Under the pieces are notes generated by a model that was not told where the DNA came from, ran no database searches, and saw nothing but the letters and a program-made list of their open reading frames with translations. Positions 9,305-20,194 of a stretch of 64,000 nucleotides of DNA are shown in pieces (position 1 is the stretch's first letter; every line of letters starts with the position of its first letter). The DNA is from Microplitis mediator. Taxonomy: Eukaryota > Arthropoda > Insecta > Hymenoptera > Braconidae. The stretch lies in contig NC_079974.1 of assembly GCF_029852145.1 (NCBI RefSeq), positions 3,165,001-3,229,000 on the forward strand, read 5' to 3'. Made by a program: the position numbers and the translations under genes.

Positions 9305-11025
9305 CTTGGCGTCGGTTGACTCTGCGGGCCAGCCCTAAAACTTCCTGCTGTTTTTGAGCTTTTTGAGCTTGAAAACATTGGTTTGGATACATTTTCAAGC
9401 TCGACAATACTTGTGTGTGCCCTTGTTTTTAAAAAAAAATGTTCGCTAGCATTTCTTTCTTCCACGATATCCCAGGAACAAATTCACCGATTTTCATAGT
9501 TAAGGCGGCAATCGGCGTATTTTATTGTTCGAGAGCTGATAAGATTTTGCAATTGTTTAAGTACAGTTGTGTCGATGACATTCACAAAAAAACTGTTTTT
9601 TAACGTTTCTTTTTTCCGCAATATCCCTTAGGCAAATCATCCGATTTTAATGGTAGAGGTGGCAATCGACGCGTTTCAATAAATTCTGAAGTTGATTAGA
9701 TTTTCAAAATGTTTAGTTCAGTTGTTTCAAAGATATTTGCAAAAAACTGTTTTTCACCATTTCTTTCTCCCGCGATAACTCTCGGACGAATTATCCGATT
9801 AAGATAGCTAAGGCGGCAATCGACGGGTATTATGAAATTCTAGAGCTGATTAGATTTTGAAGTCGATCGTTCGAGTTGTTTCTGAGAAATCACTAAAAAA
9901 CTAAAAAAAAAAAAATTTTTAACTTCCCGCTAAGAAAATTGTAAATTTTCAAAAATTCGGGAAGTTATTGGTTTCGGTCCGATTTACAAAAATCGAATTT
10001 TCATCAGATGTCGACGTTTTAAGGTCCGAGAATGCTATTCTGACTATTTTCAGAATGATGTCCTAGTATATTTATGTATGTATGTGTGTGTGTGTGTGTG
10101 TGTGTGTAAACTCTTTGTAATTTTTCAACTGATAAATCGATTTGGATGGTTGAGGTGACAATCGAAAGAGCTTGTTGGCCCTTAACTTTCCTGAAAATTT
10201 TAGATTATTTGATCAAGCAGACTTGAAAATATTGGCGAAATACGAAAAAAAAAAATTTATTTTTTTGAGTTTTTTAGTGATTTCTCAGAAACGACTTGGA
10301 CGATCGACTTCAAAATCTATTCAGCTCTAGAAATTTATAAGCCGCGTTGAATGCCACCTCAACCATCTCAATCGGTTAATTTGTTCGAGAGATATCGTTG
10401 GCGAAAGAAATGATAAAAAACGATTTCTTTCGATTATCTTTGAAGTGACTCATCCGATCGATTTCGAAATTGAATTAGCTCTAGAATTCAAGAAAACGCG
10501 CCGATTGCCACCTCAATCGTCAAAATCGGTTGATTAGTTCAAAAGATATCGGCGCTGAAAAGTTAAAAAAATAACATTTTATGTTATTTTTTCCAGATAA
10601 ATCAAAATATAATGTGCTAAAATGTGTCTGAAAACATACCAACTCTTCCTCTGTATAGTCTCTTCCGATCATCAGATAATGTCATAAATCTTGTTTCTTA
10701 GTTTGTCAGCAAAAAATTGAAAAACCCAGTCTTTAATGTTTTTCTCGGATATTCCATATATAATTGCTCTGACCTAAGTCAAAACTCATTCAAATCTTGA
10801 TTTCGATCACTAACATTGATTTCTGCCTCAACACATATATTTCAGAGAACATAATCGATAATAAAAATTTAAAAGCCGCTTCTTCATTAATGATTCTGGA
10901 TTCTTTTAATAGTAATAGCATTTTTGAGCTCGAAAATATATCCAAACCAATGTTTTCAAGCTCAAAAAGCTCGAAAACAGCAGGAAGTTTTGGGGCTGGC
11001 CCGCAGAGTCAACCGACGCCCAGAT
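9305..11025. repeat. Palindrome loop made of two opposed dispersed-repeat copies
   Basis: A reverse copy of the dispersed repeat (9305 to about 9925, CTGCGGGCCAGCC to TTTTTAACTTCC) meets a forward copy (about 9915-11025, ending AGTTTTGGGGCTGGCCCGC). Internal tandem-like lines read ATCAACCGATTTTGATGG followed by GGTGGCAATCGACGCG. A (GT)n tract lies at 10084-10108. The non-palindromic loop is about 9409-10917; the edges just outside it belong to the arms. Confidence 0.7.
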
Positions 11026-11503
11026 TTTGTTTATAATTTTTAGGTTTGAAAAAAAATTGGAAATTTTAAGACGGCTAAATCGAGTATCATAAATATATGT
11101 TTGATATTTTTAATGCTTTTTGACATTTGAGAAGTAGGCATTCATGTTGGAAAAATATTGGAGGGAAGATTGAGATTAATTACTATCATCCTGAAGTTAG
11201 CAGACATTTAAAAATTTTTGAATTTTTGTTTTTCAACAAATTAATTGCAAAAAAATAGGATAAAAATATGCACATGTAGAAATTTATAAAAACGACAGGT
11301 GCAATTTTTTCAAATATTTTTTTGATGGTTTATCGTCTTAAAAAAAAATCCAAGAATTATTAGACGTTTGCTAACTTCAGTATCATCAATTATCTTTAGT
11401 AGGCATTAAATAAATAATATTAATTTTTGAAGAGTTTAGGACAAAGGATGAGATGGAGAATATATAAAACTTGAGTTAATTTTTACGTGTTAAAAAATTT
11501 GGT

Positions 11504-11519
11504 GGCCCTGAAAAGGGCC
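11504..11519 (-). terminator. Histone-type 3' stem-loop, MATH gene 3
   Basis: GGCCCTTTTCAGGGCC on the gene strand, 35 nt after the stop at 11555, followed by ACCAAA. Mirror of 8809-8824. Confidence 0.85.
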
Positions 11520-11554
11520 GTTTTCAACTCAAAGTTCGAAACTTGAGTATCTAA

Positions 11555-12004
11555 TTATTTCAAATCGTCGCCTATGCGAATAGTCAGCTCTAACTGTAAA
11601 ATTAGAGTTCCGTCCGACAGTAGACGCAATAAGTCGGGCTCACTTCGTTTGAAGAAATCCCCGAGGTATATATAATTGTCGTAGTCTTTGAAAGGTTCAA
11701 TTTCTGCAGGCAGTCGCAGTATGTTACCTTCTTCATCCACCACACAGCATTCGAGCTCGAAGCTGATTAAGGTATGCTCCGTTTTCAATGGAAGGATCCC
11801 CAAGGAGATCCAGTGTTCATCTTCTTCGTCGTGGCTAACCTCCACTTTGAAGCCCCAAACGTCGTTAACGCTGAGACCTGTAGAAAACTCCGTGTATAAC
11901 GGAGTAATTGTCCCAGTCTCGTTGGTGTACAGAAGTTCGTCGAAGTTCTCCAGCGCAATGGTACCTGCACTTGTGCACGTTAAACTTTGAAAATCACAGT
12001 CCAT
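11555..12004 (-). CDS. MATH/TRAF-like domain protein, copy 3
   Basis: 149 residues, intronless, the palindromic mirror of copy 2 (8324-8773). A single residue in the acidic loop before HWISLG differs (Glu instead of Asp). All MATH landmarks of the family are present, so both arm copies could be functional. The near-identity of the arms reflects recent duplication or gene conversion between them, not necessarily strong selection. It has the same CCAAT, TCAGT and histone-hairpin context as its mirror, with a TATA variant reading GTATACTTTG. Confidence 0.72.
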   Translation of the reverse strand: MDCDFQSLTCTSAGTIALENFDELLYTNETGTITPLYTEFSTGLSVNDVWGFKVEVSHDEEDEHWISLGILPLKTEHTLISFELECCVVDEEGNILRLPAEIEPFKDYDNYIYLGDFFKRSEPDLLRLLSDGTLILQLELTIRIGDDLK

Positions 12005-12088
12005 GATGTTTCAGACAATCGATAGTAACTAAATGAAGAGTTTAAAGTGCGAGGCGTACAGCGCAACGTTTCAAGCGTAATGAGTGCT

Positions 12089-12192
12089 ACTGACCGTGTG
12101 ACATGTGTGTATACTTTGACCACCCCCTCCACTAAATTTTGACGAATTATCGGAAAGGTAAATTTTACCCCCACTCCTCAAAAAGGACCAAT
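12089..12192 (-). promoter_or_regulatory. Promoter of MATH gene 3
   Basis: TCAGT at 12089-12093 (minus strand) and inverted CCAAT at 12188-12192. The TATA position reads GTATAC, as in copy 2. The MITE at 12258-12485 lies immediately upstream. Confidence 0.5.
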
Positions 12193-12257
12193 CATGACAA
12201 TATTGATTTTCTCTCTTCATTCCTAATTTTAACTAACTAAAATCGAGATATTCACTA

Positions 12258-12485
12258 TACTGTAAAAAATCACCGGGGTAAGTCCAAGCGGTGTAGGTGT
12301 TAAAATCGGCGGTGTTAAATTTCAACATCGAAAGCGGTGTGAGAATAACGCCGCTGCCGGTGTAAATATTCTAGACCGGTGTTAAAATATTTTTACTTAC
12401 TTGATCACTCTACTTGTTAATAAATGATATTCTTTATTAATTTTCATAAAACAAGTCCATTTTTTACACCGCTCTTTTTACAGTA
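12258..12485. mobile_element. 228-bp MITE, mirror copy
   Basis: Mirror of 7839-8066 with the same ACTGTAAAAA inverted ends and TA flanks. Confidence 0.88.
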
Positions 12486-12599
12486 TATGAAATATGATCA
12501 ATGTAAGTGAACTTTTTATAATGAATTGAATTCACACTGGCATATAAATCCAGCCAACAAGAAATTTAAATCCATATCAATATTTTTATTTTAAATTGT

Positions 12600-13200
12600 A
12601 CTCAAGTTGGGACGTTGATGAAAATAAAAAAATATGTACAAATTTTATATATTTCTAGACAAAATAAATCCGAAAATTTGGTACTAGGGATTTTCAATTA
12701 TAATATATGAATATTTCGGGAGAGATTTCCTTGCAGTAACATTAAAATCAAATTTTAAATTTGTAATGATCAACTTTTTTTCGTTACCCAGGCTATTTTT
12801 CCCGCCCAGCCAACTATTCCCTCATTGGCTCGCTGATACCGACGTTATTACTACTGTTGTTATTTTACGTTAAAAATAATTAATCGATAAATGTTAGATA
12901 TTTTTAATTTTCTTAGACATTTAAAAGTGGACATCAATATTAAAAAAATATTGGAGCAAGGATATAAGTTAAGGGAGACTAAGCTTTAATCGGTTTTTTA
13001 TTAAACTATACTGATAATTATTAGTAGAAAATAAAATTGTCAACAAAAAAAAACCTATAACAACTTATAATACTTCTTATAATTTCGCCGGAAAAGTGGA
13101 AAGATCTCGAACTTTACTTCAAGCTTTAATAACTATTGAACAGGTGGATTTATCAAAAAATGATGAGTGACTTTGTTTGTAAAGCGTTTAATTTCCTATA
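12600..13200. other. Mirror of the CCAAT/E2F-like spacer
   Basis: Reverse complement of about 7126-7725. It includes TTTTCCCGC next to ATTGGCTCGCTGATACCG near 12797-12843. No coding sequence was seen. Confidence 0.45.
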
Positions 13201-13201
13201 T

Positions 13202-14077
13202 AGACATAAGAGTGCGCCGAAAATACGTTTTTTTTTTAATTTTCATTATTAATACCAAAAATATTATTCTTTGTACAAAAAAAAAATTTTTCGGAAATCA
13301 AAAAAAATTTTAGCTTAATATCTTAGGCTCGCCTAATCCCGCTAAAGTTTGAAGTTGTTTAAAATTTTTTTTCAACACATTTTGATCGGAAATTTAATTC
13401 TCTACATGAAAGGTCCTATAATAGAATTACGTAAAATTGATAGTTACTGAGATAATTGCAATTTTGTTCTAGAAAATATAATTTTTCAAGATATGATCAC
13501 TTTTTGAGGGTAAAATATAAATTTTATCATATAAATTTCATGGAAAATAAAATTTCTTACAAAATTGGTCCTCTGGTAAAAATTGAAATTTCTAGTTATT
13601 CAGAAACTGGCAGTTTTATGTTTAAATAGTCACATTTCTCGTCATTTGGTGGTTTTTACTCAAAATTGCTATTATCTTTGTAACTATCAACTTTAAATAA
13701 ATTTTTATTAGGTCTGTTTCGTAGAAAATTGGATTTCCTGCGAAATTTATGTGATAAAATTTATTTTTTACCCTGAAAAAGTAATAATATCTTGAAAAAT
13801 TTCATTTTTTAGAGCAAAATTGCAATTATCTAAGTAACTATCAACTTTACGTAATTTTATTATATAGCCTTTTTTGTAGAGAATTAAATTTCCGATCAAA
13901 ATAAGTTGAAAAAAAATTTTAAACAACTTCTAACGTTAACGGGATTTGGCGAGCCTAAGATATCGACCTAAAATTTTTTTTGATTTCCGAAAAATTTTTT
14001 TTTTGTTCAAGGAAAAATATTTTCGGTATTAATAATGAAAATGAAAAAAAAAGCGGATTTTCGGCCCACTCTAATAG
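13202..14077. mobile_element. Foldback MITE, mirror copy
   Basis: Mirror of 6248-7123 with the same GAGTG..CACTC ends and long internal arms. Confidence 0.85.
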
Positions 14078-14094
14078 ACATGTCTATTGATCTA

Positions 14095-14640
14095 TGCGAT
14101 CTATTAATTTGTTAACGAGTTAAAACTATTCAAAGTAAATAAAAATTTTCCTGTGTTAGTTATATGGGAAATTGAATTTTTCAATGAGCTAGGCCTGTCA
14201 TCGACGTAGATTTTTTGTTTCTTGCGCGACAATTTTTTTTTTTTTGTTTGTGTTGAAGTATGATTTTTGCCAAATGCACAAAAGTAAATTTTGAATCTAT
14301 GTCGTCTTCTGTGATGACCGACCATTTTTTTTTAAAAGACGGACTAATAATTGTCAATTAATCATCAGAATCGGTCATAATTGGCGAGCTGATTAATCAA
14401 GCAACTCGTTTTTCATACAACGTTGTTTCAAAATTTCTATCTCAAACTTTAAAAAGTCATTTCTTAAAACCAACAAGGCGTATAACAAGAAAATTATTTT
14501 TTTCGTTTTTATCCATAGATTTTAATTTTTTCAACATTTTTATATTGATTGAAGCAAAAAAAAATTTTTTTATGCGCCTTTTTGCTTCTGCAGAACCAAA
14601 AAAGCGTATAATTTGAGATACGCCCTTATGGTTTTAGTAA
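14095..14640. repeat. ~300-bp Lys/Ser-frame repeat and spacer, mirror copy
   Basis: Mirror of 5690-6230. It carries the 73-codon frame at 14104-14325 (minus), one residue different from its twin. Not called as a gene. Confidence 0.5.
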
Positions 14641-14875
14641 CGAGATATAAAATTTGTACTTATTTATTTATTTTCATCATCGTCCCAACTTGAGTATAAT
14701 TTAAAATAAAAATATTAATATGGATTTAAATTTCTTGTTGGCTGGATTTACATGCCAGTGTAAATTCAATTTGTTATGAAAAATCCGCTTACATTGATCA
14801 TATTTCATAGTGATGCAATTCCTCGATTTTAATTAGTTAAAATTAAGAATGAAGAGAGAAAATAAGATCGTCATG

Positions 14876-14980
14876 ATTGGTCCTTTCTAAGGAGTGGGGG
14901 TAAAATTTACCATTCTGGTAGTTAGTCAAAATTTAGTGGAGGGGGTGATCCGTGTTTATATATGAGTCACACGGTCAGTA
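14876..14980 (+). promoter_or_regulatory. Promoter of MATH gene 4
   Basis: ATTGG (14876-14880), GGGGGTAAAATTTACC, a TATA box GTTTATATATG (about 14954-14964) and TCAGT (14975-14979), then GAAACGTTGCGCTGTACG. This is the intact form of the family promoter. Confidence 0.6.
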
Positions 14981-15063
14981 GCAGTTATAACGCTCGAAAC
15001 GTTGCGCTGTACGTCTCGCAAGTTAAATTCTTTATTTAGTGACGATCAATTGCCTGAATCATC

Positions 15064-15516
15064 ATGGACTGTGGTTTTCAAAAATTAAGGTGCACAAGTG
15101 CAAGCATCTTTGTGGTGGAGGACTTCGATAAACTTCTCTTCACCAACGAGACTGGGACAATTACTCCGATATACAGGAAGTTTTGTTCAGCCGTCGACGT
15201 TAACGACGTTTGGGGCTTCAAAGTGGAGGTTAGCCACAACAAAAAAGATGAACACTGGATCTCCTTGGGGATCCTTCCATTGAAATCGGAGTATTCCGAA
15301 ATCAGCTTCGAGCTCGAATGCTGTGTAGTGGATGAGGGAGGTAACCTACTGAGACTGCCTAGAAAAATACATCCTTTCAACGACTACGACAATTACATAT
15401 ACCTCGGAGATTTCTTCAAACGAAGTGACCCCGACTTATTGCGTCTACTGGTGGACGGAAATCTAATTTTACAGATAGAGCTGACCATTTTTCTAGGCGA
15501 CGATGCAGATAATTAG
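15064..15516 (+). CDS. MATH/TRAF-like domain protein, copy 4
   Basis: 150 residues, intronless, the mirror of copy 1. It has Leu at position 126, as in copies 2, 3 and 5, so Met126 of copy 1 looks derived. The domain landmarks are as in copy 1. It ends with GDDADN, shared with copies 1 and 5 but not with copies 2 and 3, which groups 1, 4 and 5 together. A perfect histone-type hairpin begins 33 nt after the stop. The family's usual partner domain (BTB or TRAF N-terminal regions) is absent and no such frame lies downstream. Confidence 0.75.
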   Translation: MDCGFQKLRCTSASIFVVEDFDKLLFTNETGTITPIYRKFCSAVDVNDVWGFKVEVSHNKKDEHWISLGILPLKSEYSEISFELECCVVDEGGNLLRLPRKIHPFNDYDNYIYLGDFFKRSDPDLLRLLVDGNLILQIELTIFLGDDADN

Positions 15517-15548
15517 ATACTCAAGTTCCCGAACTTTGAGTTGAAAAC

Positions 15549-15564
15549 GGCCCTTTTCAGGGCC
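15549..15564 (+). terminator. Histone-type 3' stem-loop, MATH gene 4
   Basis: GGCCCTTTTCAGGGCC followed by ACCAAA. A possible backup polyadenylation signal (AATAAA in CCTAATAAAG) lies about 110 nt downstream, near 15669. Confidence 0.85.
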
Positions 15565-15845
15565 ACCAAATTTTTTAACACGTAAAAATTAACTCAAGTT
15601 TTATATATACCTCAACTCATATCCTTTGTCCAAAACTCTTTTAAAATTAATATTTATTTATTTAATGCCTAATAAAGATAATTAATGATACTGAAGTTAG
15701 CAGACATCTCATAATTTTTTGATTTTTTTTTTTTTTAGATGATAAATCATAAAAAAAAAATATTTGAAAAAAATCCACCTGTAGTTATTTTAATTTTCTA
15801 CATGTGCATATTTATAAGTCGTTTCTGCAAAATCAATAAAAAACT

Positions 15846-16468
15846 AAAAAAAAAAATCTGAAAACCGTCTGACCCTCCGGGCCAGCCCCAAAACTTCCCG
15901 CTGTTTTTGAGCTCAGAGAGCTCGGAAACATTATTACTTGTAAATTTTTGAGCTCTTCGAGTTAGGCCGGTAAAACATAGCTTCACTGAAGAATTATAAT
16001 TTTTGTCCGACGATATCTTTGGATGGAATGAACCGATTTGGACGTTCTTGGTGGCAATCGAAAGGGCTCAACAAGACATAAAACTGATTACATTTTGAGG
16101 AAAATTGGACAATCGGTTTATAAGTTATACGCAGAAAATCAAATCAAAAAACATTTTTAATTTTTATTCTTCGTATAACTCGTGAACTACATGACTGATC
16201 TACCCCAAAATCTAATCGATTCTGAATTTTGGTGAGCCCTTTCGATTGCCACCAGGTACATTCAAATCGGTTGATTCGTTCCAAAGATATCGTCGGACAA
16301 AAAAAGTATACACACACACACACACATACACACACGGACGTCCATCCGGGAATAGTCAGAATAGCTTTCTAGGACCTCAAAACGTTGACATCTGATAAAA
16401 ACTCGATTTTTGAAAATCGAACTGTTTTACGAAAATTTGCAATTTTCTTTGCAGGAAGTTAAAAATAA
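15846..16468. repeat. Dispersed GGGAAGTT/GGCTGGCCC repeat, mirror copy
   Basis: Mirror of 3858-4475, with an (AC)n tract at 16311-16332. Confidence 0.75.
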
Positions 16469-17036
16469 TTAAAAATTATTGCCTACATACAGCTTCCATA
16501 TTTCAAAAAAAAATTTTTTTAAATCTACCACTTAAAGATCTCGAGTCAATGAACAAGTGGCAACTTTCAAATTTATGGTAACTTTATTATTACCCTAGAT
16601 ATCCCTAGCTAAACTAATTTTTCGTCGGATATCTGCTACTTTCAGGGTCATCTTCCATAAGACTATTAATTAAAAATATTTCACTAATTATATATATTCA
16701 CCGATCAAACATACATTTACTCAAATGAATGCTATTACTCATTACTATTGAAATCATATAACCACATAAACATATTACAAGTTTGCCAAAGTAAAAATTT
16801 GAGCCAAAACGTAAATTCAAGTATTCTATTAGAAAAATCAATTAATAATATTGTAATTAACCTTCTACATCGAACGTATACTCGAAAATATCATTAATAA
16901 TAACTATTAAAGAACTTATGTTCATAACACTATTCTTTTTACTTTGAGATGATACTCAATTACACATAATGAATCATAGAGAGCGTGATATTGCCACTTT
17001 AGATTTGAAAAAAAAACCTCAGATTATTTAGTACCT

Positions 17037-17993
17037 TAAACAATGAAATAAGAGACGAAGATGAATTGAGAATCGAAAACTATTCATTTGATCCGAAACA
17101 AACACCACACGACGATATTCGAAACTGGCAATATCGAGCTGAAAAATTGGGGGGATTGACTGGATTTGCCATCGTGCTGCTTTGAAATTCGATCACGATT
17201 GATGATGAACCTGTCACAGGTTACATAAAAAAAAAAATTGAGAATAGTCAAAGACATTATCAAGCGACTTCTGAATGCTTTGTCCCGAAAATTCACCAAC
17301 GACAAAATACCCTGGGATGATGCATGGCGACTTTTCTGGATCGATTTGCCAACGTTTTTCTCAATGTAACAAATAATCGATACCATTGACGAATTAAAAC
17401 TCAAATACCATCGAACGATCATAAAATTAATACCATCCGTGGACTTGGAGCTTAAATTTGATGACTTTGACCCCGTGATAGATTTTATAAATATATCGGT
17501 TTCCCGTTTGGTGACGAATTATTTTTATAATTATCCGGCTTTTTTGGCAGACATAAGTAATCATAAATTTACTGATCTGAAAAATTATTTATCTCAAGAG
17601 TATAACAAAGGTGATAAAATTAGCGATGGAATCTATCAAGATTTATCAGCCGTGATGCATGATGACGTAATAAATTATAGTGAATTTTTCGGTCTTGTCA
17701 ACTCGTTACAATTTCCTGATTTTTATGCTGTCGTTTGCTCGAGTCTCAATTTACCATCAAATCTGTACGATTTCAGCAAGAAACTGATTCCGAAACTTCT
17801 CCATCCGTCGATTAATTATACGACCCTTGGACTGATGTCCATCGACGCTATGAAAACTAGTCAGTATCCATATGGGGGCATCACGGGCATATTGGGTGTG
17901 TTTATATTCCCATCTGGTGGAATAGGTCTGTTGAAAACTGATAAATTTTCATTTTCCGTAAGGATTCAGCAGCCGCACAGAAAAAACAGTTAA
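17037..17993 (+). pseudogene. Unidentified gene remnant, right copy, more decayed
   Basis: Mirror of 2332-3300. It shares the in-frame TAA (17367-17369) and adds two lesions of its own: TGG has become TGA (in GCTGCTTTGAAATTC, near 17190), and an A run after TTACAT has 11 A instead of 10 (near 17226-17236), which shifts the frame. The 3' part from 17439 is open for 184 codons, to a stop inside the transposon end. The additional lesions confirm lack of constraint on the 5' half. Confidence 0.65.
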
Positions 17994-18589
17994 CTTGGTT
18001 CAAGAAAAATATTGTCTTCCGGATTTTCTTTCTTGATTTAATAAAAGTAAAACACTTGATTCAAAAACTTTTTTTTGGTTCGAGACAGTAAATTCTCTTG
18101 CTCCAAAAAAATTGATTTTTGAAGTGAAATTGAAAATTTCTTGGTTTAAGAAAAAAAATTCTTCGCTACAGAAAAGAAGTCATCTCTTGCCAAAAAATCA
18201 ACGTTTTGAACGAAAAAAAGTTTAACTTCGGCCAAAAAACTTTTTCTTGCCCCAAGAAAAAAAATTTCTTACTCCAAAAACTCAAAGTTTTAAACGAAAA
18301 AAAGTTAACTTAGGCTAAGAAAAAATCTCTTGGCCCAAGAAAAAAATTCTCTTGCTCCGAAAAATAAATTGCTTAAGTGAAAATAAAAGTTGCTTGGGTC
18401 AAGAAAGAAAAATTTCTTGCTCCAAAAGTTTGCTTTTTTAATAAAGACTTAAATTTTTCTCAGTCAAAAATGTATTCTCTCTTCGAAACGTTGACGTGTG
18501 GATTTTTTTTATTTTTTTGTTTTTATTTGAAACGTAATTTTTTGTGTTTTTTTTCCGAGAAAAATTATTCAAGACTTGAATTTTAAGTA
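17994..18589. mobile_element. Partial copy of the CTTGG/CCAAG element
   Basis: It corresponds to the inner part of 992-2352 in reverse complement. It is cut at 18589, where the next element begins, and about 85 bp is missing relative to the left copy. Confidence 0.6.
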
Positions 18590-18798
18590 CACGGAGAGAA
18601 ATGAAGCTCAATATAAACGAAAAAATACTGTCTGATTTTCGATTACTACTCGATCTGTTTAGAAAATCATAAATTATAATAATTTTTATGAAAAATTAGT
18701 AGAAAGTAATAGGTACGCAAAAAAAATTATAGAGTAGCATAATGATTTTTGAAGTCTTTGATTTTTAATAACCAACAAATATAAAATAAGTTATGCTA

Positions 18799-20194
18799 CC
18801 CAGTAAACACATTGACGTAAATTTGACGTCAGAGTGACGTTACGCTATGTCATCATTTACGTAAGATATAAGTCACGAATGAGTCAGGTGTGACTCATTA
18901 TTTCCCACTTTTTTACGTAAGATTATGATGTAAAACTAATGACGTATGCATGATGTAAATGTGATGTCTGTGCGACCTTCTATGACGTCAATATGACATA
19001 TGGGTGATGTCAAAATTATCAATTCGGAAAAAATATTTTGAAAAAGAAAAAAATAAAATGAAATACCGAATTTTTGATTTGATTATTACCGCGCGAACGC
19101 ATTGTGAATTCTGAAACAAGATTAGATAACGTTAAATGATGAAAAAATCCTGGGCGTCTGCTGGGTTCGAACACGGCTCCTCTTGGCTGGGAGTCCTGAA
19201 CGTTGCTCACTGGTCCACATCACGAGAGTTCAACTTTCGTGCTTAATTGATGTATTTAGAGTGAAATGCCGGAAAAGACAGAGTTAATAAGTTTTCGTGA
19301 TGGATTTTTACAAAATTTAAAAAACTCCATGAACTTACATGAAATTTTATAGAAACAATATTTGTCGACCTCGATGATAATTGTATAAAATTTCATTAAG
19401 TTTCATCAAATTTTTTAATTTTTTGTTGTGATATGAAATTTAAAAAATCTTATATAAAATTTTGCGAAACATTAAATAATTTCACAAAATCGTATGAAAT
19501 TCAATCGATTGAAAAATTGTGATACTAAACTTTAAAATCATAATAGCAAAAGAGTTCAAACTGTTGTTATATTTTCTTTGTCATCCGAAATGATATTTTC
19601 GATATATCATTTAAAAAAATAAAGTTAATTTTTTTATGCTCACGTTAATGTTTTAATCTAAAACGTCTGAATGATCTATTACCGGGTTGATCGATTACTT
19701 TGAGCCCAAAAATGTTCGACGTTTAGTTGTTATTTTTACACATTTACACATGTTTGAAAATTCATTCTATGATTGTTTTATTTCAATAAATAGATGACAA
19801 AAAACTATGACTTGGACATTACATCAGCATTGCGTAAAATACTGACTTGTCACTGATGTGAAGATATGATTTAAGAGTGACATCCACATTACGTATAACC
19901 GTGACTTTGCTACTGACATAAATGTATGATTTTTAAATTACGTCATTATGATATACGGATAATGACTTTATTACTACATAACAATGTGATGTAGATTCTA
20001 TGTCAAACGTACGTAATACATAAGTCATAACTGTGACATCGTACAAGAGTCATGCTTACATCAATATGATGTCACAAGCTTTACATCATATTAAAGTCAT
20101 AAAGAACGTCAGATTGACGTCAAATTTACATCAGATGTCGTGACATTGCTATGACCTACGTATGACGTCAAAATAAGGTCATGTGTTCACTGGG
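18799..20194. mobile_element. Nested element rich in TGACGT motifs
   Basis: The ends are CCCAGTAAACACATTGACG and the inverse of CCCAGTGAACACATGACC. The outer parts are packed with TGACGT and TGACAT words, with full TGACGTCA palindromes at 18824-18831, 18983-18990, 20115-20122 and 20163-20170. A SINE-like tRNA head lies inside. Confidence 0.7.
19141..19228 (-). repeat. tRNA-derived SINE head
   Basis: The minus strand has an A-box-like TGGACCAGTGAGCAACG, an anticodon-arm-like stretch, and the B box GTGTTCGAACCC, then GGATTTTTTCATC. The same tail follows a second tRNA-like head at 53063-53140. Pairing is too imperfect for a functional tRNA. Confidence 0.55.

Larger units (their letters stand above)
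1652..9408 (+). repeat. Left arm of the giant palindrome
   Basis: This arm is a near-identical reverse complement of 10918-18589. Matched features sum to a constant 20325-20328 (for example 4809+15516 and 8324+12004), giving an axis near 10,163. Differences are single bases and small indels, mainly in the CTTGG/CCAAG tract, where the right arm is about 85 bp shorter. It contains a gene remnant, two MATH genes and several MITEs. Confidence 0.95.
10918..18589 (-). repeat. Right arm of the giant palindrome
   Basis: The reverse complement of 1652-9408. It ends exactly where another terminal-inverted-repeat element begins (18590, CACGGAGAG). Confidence 0.95.

Noticed and set aside
19141..19228. 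Functional tRNA gene
   Set aside because: A- and B-box-like sequences exist but the stems do not pair properly; a SINE head fits better.
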